Of a DNA stretch of 64,000 nt, positions 34,011 to 43,717 are shown in pieces (position 1 is the stretch's first letter; each line of letters begins with the position of its first letter). Under the pieces are notes generated by a model, which did not search any database, was not told the origin of the DNA, and saw only the letters and a list, made by a program, of their open reading frames with translations. Origin of the DNA: Pantoea dispersa (lineage in GTDB: Bacteria; Pseudomonadota; Gammaproteobacteria; Enterobacterales; Enterobacteriaceae); the NCBI RefSeq assembly GCF_014155765.1, contig NZ_SCKT01000006.1, forward strand, positions 1-64,000. Reading direction: 5' to 3'. The translations under genes and the position numbers were made by a program.

Positions 34011-34106
34011 TCAGGTTTTATGTGCGTTGGCTGCGCCTGCTCACCCCAGTCACTTACTTCAGTAAGCTCCTGGGGTGAGCAGGCTTGCCGCCTTCCTAAA
34101 ACCTGA
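34011..34106. repeat. 96-bp enterobacterial palindrome between yhhQ and tusA
   Basis: Nested inverted repeats: outer arms TCAGGTTTTA/TAAAACCTGA (34011-34020, 34097-34106), inner arms GCCTGCTCACCCCAG/CTGGGGTGAGCAGGC (34035-34049, 34070-34084), and central CTTACT/AGTAAG. It resembles a repeat I know from Serratia, Yersinia and Pectobacterium genomes. It lies in a divergent gap and is of a different family from the palindromes in the convergent gaps. The rest of 33962-34265 holds the yhhQ and tusA promoters. Confidence 0.85.
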
Positions 34107-34265
34107 ATTATTTTGAGGAATTGGCAGTAACATTAAAAAATCGGACGGCATCTTAGCGTGTTGCGCAACAAATGCAATGGTTAATTTTAACGCAATCGTT
34201 CTCGCCTTGCGCGCGCGCTGTAGCGCGTTAGAATGAGCGCCCACCCTGAATAAAGACAGAGAATC

Positions 34266-34517
34266 ATGAGCGATCCTTTTTCCGCTGCGGACCATACGCT
34301 TGATGCGCTTGGGCTGCGCTGCCCGGAGCCGGTGATGATGGTGCGCAAAACTGTGCGTACCATGCAGGCGGGCGAAACGTTGCTGATCATCGCCGACGAT
34401 CCGGCGACCACGCGTGATATTCCCGGCTTCTGCCGCTTTATGGAGCATCAGCTGCTGGCACAGCAGACCGAGAGCCTGCCGTACCAGTATCTGATCCAGA
34501 AAGGCGCGGAGGCCTGA
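34266..34517 (+). CDS. tusA: Sulfur carrier protein TusA
   Basis: TusA takes sulfur from IscS as a persulfide on its cysteine and hands it to TusBCD for 2-thiouridine in tRNA wobble positions, and to other sulfur uses. The 83-residue protein has the family motif [11 protein letters not shown] with the active Cys19. It is convergent with zntA, 18 bp away, the E. coli arrangement. Confidence 0.95.
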   Translation: MSDPFSAADHTLDALGLRCPEPVMMVRKTVRTMQAGETLLIIADDPATTRDIPGFCRFMEHQLLAQQTESLPYQYLIQKGAEA

Positions 34518-34535
34518 TCGCGGCATCCGCCCGCC

Positions 34536-36803
34536 TCAGCGCTGACGCAGCAGGCGCAGCGCGTTGGCGGTGACCAGCGCGGTGGCACCCGAATCGGCCA
34601 GCACCGCCAGCCACAGGCCGGTAAAGCCGAGCAGCGTGGTGACGAGGAAAATCGCCTTCAGCCCCAGCGCCAGCGCAATATTCTGACGGATAATGGCGCG
34701 CGTGCGGCGTGCCAGCTGCACGGTGCGCGGCAGAATCGCCAGGTTATTCTGCGTCAGAGCCGCATCGGCCGCTTCCAGCGCCACATCGGTGCCGCTGCCC
34801 ATGGCAATTCCCAGCGCTGCGGCCTTCATGGCTGGCGCATCGTTGATGCCATCGCCGACCATCGCCAGCGGCTGCTGTTCGCCCAGTTCACGCACGGCGG
34901 CTACCTTATCCGCAGGCAACAGACCGGCGCGATAGCTGATGCCGAGTTCGGCGGCAATCGCGGCGGCGGCGCGCGGATTATCGCCGGTCAGCATCACGCT
35001 GCGAATCCCCAGCGCCTGCAGCGCCGCCAGCGCACTGCGGGCCTCCTCGCGCAGCAAATCCTGCAGCGCCAGCAGCCCGAGCGGCTGTGCTTCGCGCAAC
35101 AGCACCACCACGGTTTTGCCCTGTGCCTCCAGCTGCGCAATCTGCTGCTGCTGCGCGTCACTCAGCGCCGCCACATCGCGCGGTGCCAGCAGCTGGTGCA
35201 TCACGCCGTTGATCTGCGCGCGAATGCCGCTGCCGGCCAGTGTTTGCTGATGCTGCGCCGGTGGAATCACCTGCTGCTGGCGCTGCGCTTCCGCGACTAT
35301 CGCCCGCGCCAGCGGATGGCCGGAGCCCTGCTCAATAGCGGCCGCGAGGCTGAGCAGCTGTTGCTGTGCATCCGCGCCAAACGGCTGCACGTCGGTAACC
35401 TGCGGTTTACCGGCGGTCAGGGTGCCGGTTTTATCAAACGCCAGCGCCTGCACCCGGCTGAGGCGTTCGAGCGCCGCGCCGCCTTTAATCAGCGCGCCCT
35501 GGCGAGCCGCCGCCGCCAGGCCGGAAGTGATAGCGGCAGGCGTGGAGATCACCAGTGCGCACGGGCAGCCAATCAGCAGCAGCGTCAGCCCTTTGTAGAT
35601 CCACGGCGGCCAGGCGCCTAATCCGAGCAGCGGCGGCAGCACCATCACCAGCAGTGCCAGCAGCATGATGGCCGGCGTGTAGAGGCGGCTGAAGCGATCG
35701 ATAAAACGCTCCACCGGCGCGCGGTGACTTTCAGCTTCTTCTATCAGCTGCAGAATGCGGTCGATAGCGCTGTGGCCCGGCTGTGAGGTCACGCGCAGCG
35801 TCACCAGCCGATCCACGCTGGTTGCGCCTGCCATCACGGCATCGCCCGGCTGATGGGCCACCGGTAGCGATTCGCCGGTCAGCGCGCTTTCATCAAAGCT
35901 GGCGCTGGCGTGCAGCAGCTCGGCATCGGCGGGCAGACGACCGCCTGCCGCCACTTCAATCACATCGCCAGGCTGCAGCGCCGCCAGTGCCACCTGCTCA
36001 CGCTGTGTGCCATTGACGCGCGTGGCGGTGTCCGGACGCAGCGCCATCAGCGCGGTGACGCCACGGCGCGCCCGCGCGGCGGCATAGGCTTCCAGCCGTT
36101 CTCCCAGCTGGAACAGCAGCAGCACCATGGCAGCTTCGGCATGGGCGCCAATCACCAGCGCGCCCGCGGCGGCGAGGGTCATCAGGGTTTCAATGCTGAA
36201 CGGTGAGCCGCTGCGTATGGCCTGCCACGCGCTGCGGGCTACTGGCACCAGACCAACCAGCGTGGTAAGCACAAACAGGCGATCGCCCCACAGCGGCGTG
36301 AGCTGGCTCAGCAGCCAGCTGGCGATCATCAACAGCGTGAGCAGTATGAGCGAGGCATTATCGCGCCAGCGGCGCGCCGCCGGTGCGGGGTTCTCAGTGG
36401 ATTTCAGGCTAAAGCCGGCGTGGTTAACGGCCTGTTCGATAGCCGGACGAATATCGCTGTGCGCCTCCACCAGCAGATTTTCACTGGCGAATATCACCCG
36501 CGCGCTGGCGACCTGCGGCAGCTTTTGCACGGCGGTTTCGATTTTGCGGGCGCAGCTCGGGCAGTCCATGCCGGCAATCTGCCAGCGGAACTGATAGGGC
36601 GCGGATGCGCGCCTGTCGCTGTCGGCGTCGCCGCCGCCGGGACTGTCGTCATCGCTGGTGCAGCAGCCGCAATCACTGGACGCGGCCACCGGCTGCGCGG
36701 CGGAAATCTTCAGGGATGCAGGCTGAACGCTGCGTACCGCGCACAGCGGTTTTGGCTGACGGTGTGATTTGCCACAGCGGCAAGAGTGGGCATGTTGATG
36801 CAT
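34536..36803 (-). CDS. zntA: Zinc/cadmium/lead-exporting P-type ATPase
   Basis: ZntA exports Zn(II), Cd(II) and Pb(II) across the inner membrane with ATP. The 755-residue protein has a His/Cys-rich head (MHQHAHSCRCGKSH, and a CGCC cluster), one heavy-metal domain with MDCPSCARK, the TGES loop, the membrane CPC motif (IGCPCALV), the phosphorylated aspartate in DKTGT, HPLAR and the hinge GDGINDAP. It is a little longer than E. coli ZntA (732) at the metal-binding head. GGAGG precedes the ATG, and a ZntR-type promoter lies upstream. Confidence 0.96.
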   Translation of the reverse strand: MHQHAHSCRCGKSHRQPKPLCAVRSVQPASLKISAAQPVAASSDCGCCTSDDDSPGGGDADSDRRASAPYQFRWQIAGMDCPSCARKIETAVQKLPQVASARVIFASENLLVEAHSDIRPAIEQAVNHAGFSLKSTENPAPAARRWRDNASLILLTLLMIASWLLSQLTPLWGDRLFVLTTLVGLVPVARSAWQAIRSGSPFSIETLMTLAAAGALVIGAHAEAAMVLLLFQLGERLEAYAAARARRGVTALMALRPDTATRVNGTQREQVALAALQPGDVIEVAAGGRLPADAELLHASASFDESALTGESLPVAHQPGDAVMAGATSVDRLVTLRVTSQPGHSAIDRILQLIEEAESHRAPVERFIDRFSRLYTPAIMLLALLVMVLPPLLGLGAWPPWIYKGLTLLLIGCPCALVISTPAAITSGLAAAARQGALIKGGAALERLSRVQALAFDKTGTLTAGKPQVTDVQPFGADAQQQLLSLAAAIEQGSGHPLARAIVAEAQRQQQVIPPAQHQQTLAGSGIRAQINGVMHQLLAPRDVAALSDAQQQQIAQLEAQGKTVVVLLREAQPLGLLALQDLLREEARSALAALQALGIRSVMLTGDNPRAAAAIAAELGISYRAGLLPADKVAAVRELGEQQPLAMVGDGINDAPAMKAAALGIAMGSGTDVALEAADAALTQNNLAILPRTVQLARRTRAIIRQNIALALGLKAIFLVTTLLGFTGLWLAVLADSGATALVTANALRLLRQR

Positions 36804-36845
36804 GTGACCTCCGGTTGCAGAAGCGGGCCGATGCCCGCAGTCTGC

Positions 36846-36877
36846 ATGCTACACTCTGGAGTGGACTCCAGAGTCAA
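36846..36877 (-). promoter_or_regulatory. ZntR-controlled promoter of zntA
   Basis: A 22-bp near-perfect palindrome (36853-36874, arms ACTCTGGAGT/ACTCCAGAGT) lies between TTGACT and TAGCAT hexamers spaced 20 bp apart on the minus strand. The over-long spacer is the mark of MerR-family activation, and the palindrome matches the E. coli ZntR site almost base for base. zntR itself is not in the window. Confidence 0.9.
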
Positions 36878-36895
36878 GCGGTGAGGTCACTTTTT

Positions 36896-37525
36896 TCAGT
36901 ACAGCCACAGTGAACGCACAATCATGAAGTGACCGGCGAAGTAGCAGGCGGCAACGATGGCGCTGTCAGCGCTGAAGCGACGGCGATAGTGCGAGATAAA
37001 CCACACGATGTTAGCCAGCAACAGCAGCACGGCACCCACCAGCAGCGAGAAACTGTAATCGGTCGGACGGAAGAAGTAATTTTCCGCCGCCATCCAGTTC
37101 ATCACCAGCGTCATACCAATCAGCGTACAGATCGGCCAGCGCAGCGTATCCAGTTTTGACCAGATAATGGCGATCACGATGATACCAATCACCAGGAAGG
37201 TGAGCGGAATCGGCCAGAAGAAGCTCATGGTCATGTGCGCGGCAAAGCTGATGGTGTACAGCAGATGCGAAAGGAAAAAGGCGCCGAGCGCATACAGCAT
37301 CTGCTGACGCGGCAGCAGGGTTAACGCATCGCCCACCAGCGTAGCGACCAGGCCAGCCAGAATCAGGTAGTCGGTGGTGTTAAGCGTGGGAGCCTGCCAC
37401 GCCCAGGCAACCAGCAACAGCAGCGTAACGGGTTTGAACAGCCAGCGCTGCCACTGCGGGCCGCGGTAGGAGGCATCGACATACAGCCAACCGGAAAAAA
37501 GGACTGCAAGGAAAGACCAAAGCAT
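36896..37525 (-). CDS. yhhN: YhhN/TMEM86 family membrane protein
   Basis: A 209-residue protein with about eight hydrophobic helices, of the family that includes the eukaryotic lysoplasmalogenase TMEM86B. Family marks are [24 protein letters not shown] and [10 protein letters not shown]-like ends ([11 protein letters not shown]). Its bacterial substrate is not established. I chose the ATG at 37525, which has GGGAG upstream and the E. coli length, over an in-frame start at 37558. It lies upstream of zntA on the same strand, 19 bp past the zntA promoter region. Confidence 0.87.
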   Translation of the reverse strand: MLWSFLAVLFSGWLYVDASYRGPQWQRWLFKPVTLLLLVAWAWQAPTLNTTDYLILAGLVATLVGDALTLLPRQQMLYALGAFFLSHLLYTISFAAHMTMSFFWPIPLTFLVIGIIVIAIIWSKLDTLRWPICTLIGMTLVMNWMAAENYFFRPTDYSFSLLVGAVLLLLANIVWFISHYRRRFSADSAIVAACYFAGHFMIVRSLWLY

Positions 37526-37687
37526 TTTTTCTCCCTTTTGTGAACGTGTCGCCCACATTGATGAATTTTCCCAAAATCGCGATCTCAGTTTAAGTTACTG
37601 GCGGCAAATGTGACAATCGGGCAACTCTGGTTGTATGCTTTGGCGTCTTTTATCTGTTAACCCCCGACGTAAAGTGCGAGAGAAAAC

Positions 37688-38044
37688 ATGAGCAAACCAC
37701 CGCTAATCTTTTTTATCGTCCTGGCTGTAATTGCCATCCTGGCAACCCGTCAGTTTATCAAGCAGCGCCGCGAAGCCGCGGTCAACGACGCTTCACCGGT
37801 GCGCTCAATGAGTGTGGAAGTGAAAACCAAGCGAGAGTTTCCGGCCCCCAATCGCCGTTCGCGTCAGCGCGAAGAGATTGTGGCGGAAGAGATGAAGTAT
37901 GAAGCCTGGTTCCATCCGCTGAACGGCGCCGGTGATTTTAAGGTCAACGTCAGCGCCAGCGATTATCACCAGATGGACAAAGGCGTGAAGGGTGAGCTGA
38001 AAATGCAGGGCACGCGCTTTGTCAGCTTTACCCCGGCGCAATAG
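37688..38044 (+). CDS. yhhM: DUF2500 protein YhhM
   Basis: A 118-residue protein with one N-terminal membrane helix (PLIFFIVLAVIAILATRQFI) and a small soluble domain with AEEMKYEAWFHPLNG and GVKGELKMQGTRFVSF. It matches E. coli YhhM (DUF2500), of unknown function. It is divergent from yhhN and convergent with yhhL, 43 bp away. Confidence 0.85.
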   Translation: MSKPPLIFFIVLAVIAILATRQFIKQRREAAVNDASPVRSMSVEVKTKREFPAPNRRSRQREEIVAEEMKYEAWFHPLNGAGDFKVNVSASDYHQMDKGVKGELKMQGTRFVSFTPAQ

Positions 38045-38087
38045 GCACTAAAGCGCACGGGGCTGAAGCCGCGCGCGCTGTCTTACG

Positions 38088-38357
38088 TTACGACGGATAG
38101 TGCTTTTTCTGCCACGCCAGCAGTTCAAATACGCCAAAGAAGAAGATTTTCGCCTGCGTGACGCGGCTCAGCTTTGGCGCCTCCTTTGGTTGCGTGGCAC
38201 GCAGCAGTACCAGCTGCAGGCCGTGCATCACCACCATAAAGAACAGCGCAACGTGGACAAAGTAGCGCAGCGGCGTCGGGAAAGGGTGCACCAGGTTAAG
38301 CAGCAGAAATGCCCAGACGCAAATCATCAGCAAACGTCCCAGATTAAGCCACATCAT
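38088..38357 (-). CDS. yhhL: DUF1145 membrane protein YhhL
   Basis: An 89-residue protein with two to three membrane helices (LNLGRLLMICVWAFLLLNL...). The start is at one of two adjacent ATG codons (38357 or 38354), inside the end of rsmD, so the two genes overlap by 14 bases and are probably translationally coupled. The frame is open further upstream, but only within rsmD. It matches E. coli YhhL in length and place; function is unknown. Confidence 0.84.
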   Translation of the reverse strand: MMWLNLGRLLMICVWAFLLLNLVHPFPTPLRYFVHVALFFMVVMHGLQLVLLRATQPKEAPKLSRVTQAKIFFFGVFELLAWQKKHYPS

Positions 38358-38943
38358 CGGTCTCCTGTTGGCGTTGATAGAGGCGATAGGCCACCTGACC
38401 GGCAATCTTCTCGCGATACAGATCCCAGTTAGCCGGTGCCAGCGGGGGGCCGTGTTCCACTTCGCTCTCAACATAAATCAGCGCGTGGGCGGCGAGCCAG
38501 CCATTGTTCTCCAGCAGCGTTAGTGTCTCCTGCAGCAGGCCTTTGCGGAACGGCGGATCAACAAACACCACGTCAAACGGCTCGCCGGGCTGGCTTAGCC
38601 ACTGCAGCGTATTGGTCTGGACGACGCTGGCGTTACTGGCGCGCAGCGTGTGCAGGTTTTGCGTCAGCTGCTGCGCCACGTGACGTTCCAGTTCCAGCAG
38701 GGTCGCGGAGGCGGCATAGCGTGACAGCGCTTCTAAGCCCAGCGCGCCGCTGCCGGCATAGCAATCGAGGCAGCGCGCCTGCTGGATATCCGGCGCCAGC
38801 CAGTTAAATAGCGTTTCACGCACGCGGTCGGTGGTCGGGCGCAGGCCGGCGCTGTCCGGCACCGGCAATTTGCGGCCGCGCCACTGTCCGCCAATCAGGC
38901 GAATCTGGCCTGCCGCGCCGCTGTTGCGGGGGGATTTACTCAT
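38344..38943 (-). CDS. rsmD: 16S rRNA (guanine966-N2)-methyltransferase
   Basis: RsmD methylates G966 of 16S rRNA in the assembled 30S subunit with S-adenosylmethionine. The protein has the binding loop CLDCYAGSGALGLEAL and the catalytic motif FVDPPFRKG (the NPPY/DPPF class). I chose ATG at 38943 (199 residues; E. coli 198); a GTG nine bases further upstream is the alternative. It is divergent from ftsY and overlaps yhhL. Confidence 0.94.
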   Translation of the reverse strand: MSKSPRNSGAAGQIRLIGGQWRGRKLPVPDSAGLRPTTDRVRETLFNWLAPDIQQARCLDCYAGSGALGLEALSRYAASATLLELERHVAQQLTQNLHTLRASNASVVQTNTLQWLSQPGEPFDVVFVDPPFRKGLLQETLTLLENNGWLAAHALIYVESEVEHGPPLAPANWDLYREKIAGQVAYRLYQRQQETDDVA

Positions 38944-39174
38944 TTCGCTCACAACTCGTCATAATTTGTTGCGTAGTTTAACGGGCGTAGCAGGCAGAAG
39001 AAACGTTAAAAAAGGGTGCTGTGGTGCGCTGGCAGGAAAGTGTTAGACTACTAAGTTGATAAAGCGGACGTAATTGCCTGATTTTTACGCCGCTCACGCG
39101 CGAAAAAGTGAATTTTTTATCCCCTGGGAACAGCGTGCTACCGGGAATAAGCCATCGAGGAGTGTGGTCACACA

Positions 39175-40692
39175 ATGGCAAAAGAGAAAAAACGCGGCTT
39201 TTTTTCCTGGCTGGGCTTTGGCAAAGAAGAGCAGCAGCCAGCGGAAGAGCAGGCGCAGCAGCAGCCGACCGATCAACCGGCACCCGCCGCTGAAGAGAGC
39301 GCGTTAGCAAGCGCCGAAGCGCAGGCCGCCGAAACCGTGATCGTCACTGAGCAGGTGGCAGAACAGCAGGCCGAATCGTCGGTTCACGCCGACGCTGAAA
39401 TGCATCCCGTTGCGGAAGCAGAAACCGCAGCCGAATCCAATGCTAACGCTGATGACGCAGAAACCACTGCCGTCAGCGCGATTGAAGAAGAGGTACTGCC
39501 GGAAGATCATCCGCAGCCGGAGCTGATGCCGGTTGAAGAGGAGCCGCAGGCTGAAGAACTGATTATTGAAGCACCGGTTTTCTCTGAGGAGCCTCAGCCA
39601 GAGGACGCAGAGGACGCAGACGCACCGCTGAGCGATGAAGAGCTGGAAGCGCTGGCGTTAGCGGAAACCTATGCCGAAGACGCGGCAGAAGAGCGCGTGG
39701 CGACAGACACCGTGAGCGATCTGCCGCTGGCGGCCGCGCCGATTGTGGCCCAGGAGCAGGAGCGCCCCACCAAAGAGGGCTTCTTTGCCCGCCTGAAACG
39801 CAGCCTGGTCAAAACGCGTGAAAACCTCGGATCCGGCTTTATCAGCCTATTCCGCGGCAAAAAAATCGATGACGAGCTGTTTGAAGAGCTGGAAGAGCAG
39901 CTGCTGATTGCCGATGTCGGCGTGGAAACCACGCGCCGCATCATCACCAGCCTGACGCAACAGGCCAGCCGTAAGCAGCTGCGCGATGCCGAAGCGCTGT
40001 ATGGCCTGCTGAAGGCTGAAATGGCCGGCATTCTGGAAAAGGTCGATGCCCCGCTGGACGTGGCGGGCAAAACACCGTTCGTTATCCTGATGGTCGGCGT
40101 TAACGGCGTGGGTAAAACCACCACCATCGGTAAGCTGGCGCGTCAGTATCAGGCGCAGGGCAAGTCCGTCATGCTGGCGGCGGGTGACACCTTCCGCGCG
40201 GCGGCGGTAGAGCAGCTGCAGGTCTGGGGCCAGCGCAACAATATTCCGGTGGTCGCGCAGCATACGGGCGCGGATTCTGCATCGGTCATTTTTGACGCCA
40301 TCCAGGCGGCGAAATCGCGCCACGTTGACGTGCTGATCGCCGATACCGCCGGCCGCCTGCAGAACAAAGCGCACCTGATGGAAGAGCTGAAAAAAATCAC
40401 CCGCGTGATGAAGAAGCTGGACGATGAGGCACCGCATGAGGTGATGCTGACGATTGACGCCAGCACCGGCCAGAACGCCATCAGCCAGGCGAAGCTGTTC
40501 CACGAAGCGGTCGGCCTGACCGGCATCACCCTGACCAAGCTCGACGGCACCGCAAAAGGTGGCGTGATCTTCTCGGTGGCCGATCAGTTTGGCATTCCGA
40601 TTCGTTATATCGGTGTCGGGGAAGGCATCGAAGATTTACGGCCGTTTAAGGCCGCCGACTTTATTGAGGCACTGTTTGCCCGAGAGGAATAA
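39175..40692 (+). CDS. ftsY: Signal recognition particle receptor FtsY
   Basis: FtsY docks ribosome-SRP complexes at the inner membrane translocon. The 505-residue protein starts with basic KEKKRGFFSWLGFGK, a lipid-binding helix, then a long acidic domain rich in Glu, Ala and Gln (to about residue 195), then the NG GTPase domain: GVNGVGKTTTIGKL near 310, DTAGRLQ, and TKLDGTAKGG. It heads the ftsYEX cluster with five bases to ftsE. Confidence 0.97.
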   Translation: MAKEKKRGFFSWLGFGKEEQQPAEEQAQQQPTDQPAPAAEESALASAEAQAAETVIVTEQVAEQQAESSVHADAEMHPVAEAETAAESNANADDAETTAVSAIEEEVLPEDHPQPELMPVEEEPQAEELIIEAPVFSEEPQPEDAEDADAPLSDEELEALALAETYAEDAAEERVATDTVSDLPLAAAPIVAQEQERPTKEGFFARLKRSLVKTRENLGSGFISLFRGKKIDDELFEELEEQLLIADVGVETTRRIITSLTQQASRKQLRDAEALYGLLKAEMAGILEKVDAPLDVAGKTPFVILMVGVNGVGKTTTIGKLARQYQAQGKSVMLAAGDTFRAAAVEQLQVWGQRNNIPVVAQHTGADSASVIFDAIQAAKSRHVDVLIADTAGRLQNKAHLMEELKKITRVMKKLDDEAPHEVMLTIDASTGQNAISQAKLFHEAVGLTGITLTKLDGTAKGGVIFSVADQFGIPIRYIGVGEGIEDLRPFKAADFIEALFAREE

Positions 40693-40697
40693 TTGGC

Positions 40698-41366
40698 ATG
40701 ATTCGCTTTGAAGAGGTCAGTAAGGCTTATCTGGGAGGACGCCAGGCGCTGCAGGGCGTGGATTTCCATTTGCGTCCCGGTGAGATGGCGTTTCTGACCG
40801 GCCACTCAGGCGCGGGGAAAAGTACCTTACTGAAGCTGATTTGTGGCATTGAGCGCCCGAGCGCCGGGCAAATCTGGTTCAGCGGTCACGATATTTCCCG
40901 GCTGCGTCACAGCGAAGTGCCTTTCCTGCGCCGTCAGATCGGCATGATTTTCCAGGATCACCACCTGTTGATGGATCGTTCGGTCTACGACAACGTGGCG
41001 ATCCCGCTGATTATTTCCGGGGCCAGCGGCGAGGATATTCGCCGTCGCGTGTCGGCGGCGCTGGACAAAGTCGGCCTGCTCGACAAAGCAAAAAGTTATC
41101 CGATTCAGCTCTCTGGCGGTGAACAGCAGCGCGTCGGCATTGCCCGCGCGGTAGTGAATAAACCGGCCGTGCTGCTGGCGGATGAACCGACCGGTAACCT
41201 CGATAACGCGCTGTCGGAAGATATTTTGCGCCTGTTTGAAGAGTTCAACCGCGTGGGCGTTACGGTACTGATGGCGACGCACGACATCGGGCTGATCGCA
41301 CGCCGCAATTATCGCGTGATGACGCTTAATCAGGGACGTCTGCACGGAGGCCACGATGGTCAATAA
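40698..41366 (+). CDS. ftsE: Cell division ATP-binding protein FtsE
   Basis: FtsE, with FtsX, forms an ABC-type complex at the divisome that activates peptidoglycan amidases through EnvC. The 222-residue protein has Walker [12 protein letters not shown], signature LSGGEQQR and Walker [13 protein letters not shown]. It begins five bases after ftsY and overlaps ftsX by 11 bases. Confidence 0.97.
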   Translation: MIRFEEVSKAYLGGRQALQGVDFHLRPGEMAFLTGHSGAGKSTLLKLICGIERPSAGQIWFSGHDISRLRHSEVPFLRRQIGMIFQDHHLLMDRSVYDNVAIPLIISGASGEDIRRRVSAALDKVGLLDKAKSYPIQLSGGEQQRVGIARAVVNKPAVLLADEPTGNLDNALSEDILRLFEEFNRVGVTVLMATHDIGLIARRNYRVMTLNQGRLHGGHDGQ

Positions 41367-42342
41367 ACGTAACAAGCGTCCGGCTGCGCCGAAAACGGCG
41401 AAGCAGCCGTCAAAGAGCAAAGCGCTGAAAGGCGGCTGGCAGGAGCAGTGGCGCTACGCGTGGCGCGGTACGCTGTCCGACATGTATCGTCAGCCGCTGG
41501 CGACGCTGCTGACGGTAATGGTCATCGCAATTTCGCTGACGCTGCCCAGCGTGTGCTACATGGTGTGGAAAAACGTCAGCCAGGCCGCCGCGCAGTGGTA
41601 CCCGGCGCCGCAGCTGACGGTTTACCTCGACAAAGCGCTGGATGACACGGCGGCAGAGAACGTGACCGCCGAGCTGAAAAAGCTCGATGGCGTGGACAAG
41701 GTGAACTACCTGACGCGTGAAGAGGCGCAAAGCGAGTTCCGCAACTGGTCCGGTTTTGGTGGTGCGATGGATATGCTGGAGCAGAACCCGCTGCCGGCGG
41801 TGGCGATCATCACGCCGAAGCTGAACTTCCAGAACTCCGATACCATGGCCAATCTGCGCGATCGCGTGGCGAAAGTGCAGGGCGTGGATGAAGTGCGCAT
41901 GGATGACAGCTGGTTTGCGCGTTTAGCCGCACTCACCGGGTTGGTGGGGCAGGTGGCGTCAATGATCGGCCTGCTGATGGTGGTGGCGGTGTTCCTGGTG
42001 ATTGGCAACAGCGTGCGCCTGAGCATTTTTGCCCGGCGTGACACCATCAACGTACAGAAGCTGATTGGCGCGACCGATGGCTTTATTCTGCGGCCTTTCC
42101 TCTACGGCGGCGCGCTGCTCGGTTTCAGCGGTGCGGTGCTGTCGCTGATTCTGTCGGAAGTGCTGGTACTGCGCCTGCAGTCGGTGGTGGCGCAGGTCGC
42201 CTCCGTCTTCGGCACCAGCTTCGCGCTGGAGGGCTTTTCATGGGATGAAGGTCTGCTGCTGCTGTTAATCGCGGCCATCATCGGCTGGATTGCCGCCTGG
42301 CTGGCGACGGTGCAACATTTACGTCGTTTTACGCCGCAGTAA
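41356..42342 (+). CDS. ftsX: Cell division protein FtsX
   Basis: FtsX is the membrane partner of FtsE and carries a periplasmic loop that contacts EnvC. The 328-residue protein has a basic cytosolic head, a first membrane helix ([16 protein letters not shown]), a periplasmic domain of about 120 residues and three further helices in the C-terminal half, as in the family. It overlaps ftsE by 11 bases. The 240-bp gap to rpoH holds promoters and no gene. Confidence 0.95.
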   Translation: MVNKRNKRPAAPKTAKQPSKSKALKGGWQEQWRYAWRGTLSDMYRQPLATLLTVMVIAISLTLPSVCYMVWKNVSQAAAQWYPAPQLTVYLDKALDDTAAENVTAELKKLDGVDKVNYLTREEAQSEFRNWSGFGGAMDMLEQNPLPAVAIITPKLNFQNSDTMANLRDRVAKVQGVDEVRMDDSWFARLAALTGLVGQVASMIGLLMVVAVFLVIGNSVRLSIFARRDTINVQKLIGATDGFILRPFLYGGALLGFSGAVLSLILSEVLVLRLQSVVAQVASVFGTSFALEGFSWDEGLLLLLIAAIIGWIAAWLATVQHLRRFTPQ

Positions 42343-42457
42343 CCCATAGCAACGATTTTTTGATATACTCTTCCTCTGCTGCCGACGACCTGGGAGCAGA
42401 GGATTTCTCCGATTTCCCCCGCCGTCATCTGTGTGTAAAATATTCACTGCTATAATT

Positions 42458-42485
42458 GAACTTGTGGATAACTTTGACGTCCAAG
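42458..42485 (+). promoter_or_regulatory. Candidate sigma-E promoter (P3-like) of rpoH
   Basis: TTGAACTTGTGGATAA is identical to the start of the E. coli rpoH P3 region from memory. GAACTT at 42458-42463 is a consensus sigma-E -35 element. Sixteen bases later comes TCCAAG, a weaker -10 than the E. coli TCTGA. Confidence 0.5.
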
Positions 42486-42582
42486 TAGCACAGATTGCTT
42501 TTGGTTTTCACGCGTCGTTGACATAATGTAACGGCTGCGCAGGGAAACGAGCAGCAAGTCCATTGAATTTGTGAGGGTTTGA

Positions 42583-43440
42583 ATGACCAAAGAAATGCAA
42601 ACTTTAGCGATTGCTCCTCTGGGCAACCTGGAATCTTACGTCCGGGCTGCTAACAACTGGCCGGTATTAACGGCAGAAGAGGAAAAAGCACTGGCTGAGC
42701 GGCTGCATTACCAGGGCGATCTGGATGCAGCTAAGACGCTGATCCTGTCTCACCTGCGCTTTGTTGTTCATATCGCTCGTAACTATTCCGGTTACGGCCT
42801 GCCGCAGGCGGACCTGATCCAGGAAGGTAACATCGGCCTGATGAAGGCGGTGCGTCGCTTCAACCCGGAAGTCGGGGTGCGTCTGGTGTCGTTTGCCGTG
42901 CACTGGATCAAAGCGGAGATTCACGAATACGTGCTGCGTAACTGGCGTATCGTGAAAGTTGCCACCACCAAAGCACAGCGCAAACTGTTCTTTAACCTGC
43001 GTAAAACCAAGCAGCGTCTCGGCTGGTTCAATCAGGATGAAGTCGAAATGGTGGCGCGCGAGCTGGGTGTCAGCAGCAAAGACGTGCTGGAAATGGAGTC
43101 GCGCATGGCGGCCCAGGATATGACCTTCGACATGTCGTCTGATGACGATGCGGGCGAAGGCAAGCCGATGGCACCGGTGCTGTATCTGCAGGATAAAACC
43201 TCTGACTTTGCCGACGGCATCGAAGAGGATAACTGGGATGCGCACGCCGCTGACAAGCTGAGTGACGCAATGCTGAGCCTGGATGAGCGTAGCCAGCACA
43301 TTATCCGCGCCCGCTGGCTGGATGATGACAACAAAACCACGCTGCAGGAGCTGGCTGACCAGTACGGTGTGTCTGCCGAGCGCGTGCGTCAACTGGAAAA
43401 GAACGCCATGAAGAAACTGCGTATGGCGATTGAAGCCTGA
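42583..43440 (+). CDS. rpoH: RNA polymerase heat-shock sigma factor RpoH
   Basis: Sigma-32 directs RNA polymerase to heat-shock promoters. The 285-residue protein has region 2 ([18 protein letters not shown]... [14 protein letters not shown]), the RpoH box [14 protein letters not shown] that is needed for chaperone and FtsH control, and the region 4 helix-turn-helix ([21 protein letters not shown]). The E. coli mRNA has a heat-sensing fold over its first 200 bases; the 5' coding sequence here is well conserved but I cannot fold it. A clear terminator follows. Confidence 0.97.
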   Translation: MTKEMQTLAIAPLGNLESYVRAANNWPVLTAEEEKALAERLHYQGDLDAAKTLILSHLRFVVHIARNYSGYGLPQADLIQEGNIGLMKAVRRFNPEVGVRLVSFAVHWIKAEIHEYVLRNWRIVKVATTKAQRKLFFNLRKTKQRLGWFNQDEVEMVARELGVSSKDVLEMESRMAAQDMTFDMSSDDDAGEGKPMAPVLYLQDKTSDFADGIEEDNWDAHAADKLSDAMLSLDERSQHIIRARWLDDDNKTTLQELADQYGVSAERVRQLEKNAMKKLRMAIEA

Positions 43441-43461
43441 TTAACGGCTGACAGATAAATG

Positions 43462-43487
43462 GGGCGACCAGCGGGTCGCCCTTTTTT
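43462..43487 (+). terminator. rpoH terminator
   Basis: An 8-bp stem GGGCGACC/GGTCGCCC with a 4-base loop (43462-43481) followed by six T residues, 21 bp after the rpoH stop. Confidence 0.9.
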
Positions 43488-43536
43488 ATGCGCGCAATAA
43501 CCGGCGACGACGTATGACCTGTGCGGATGGCAGCAC

Positions 43537-43700
43537 GGTCGCCATGAATGGCGACTCTTCAGGACGCGCATTCATAGGCATCGTTAATCACGATCCCACG
43601 CAATCTGTACGCTCGTTCGCAATCCCCGTAGGGTGCGCATTCATGCGCACCGTTAATCACGCTCCTGCGCCACATACGTATTCATGCGCACCGCTCTGCA
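43537..43700. repeat. Palindrome cluster between rpoH and panM
   Basis: Two clear palindromes, GGTCGCCATGAATGGCGACt (43537-43556) and GGTGCGCATTCATGCGCACC (43632-43651), stand with two worn copies (around 43564-43590 and 43675-43692). CGTTAATCACG follows both the first worn copy and the intact second one, which suggests decayed tandem units. The cluster lies in a convergent gap after the rpoH terminator. Confidence 0.8.
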
Positions 43701-43717
43701 CGGCGTAAAATCGCCGC

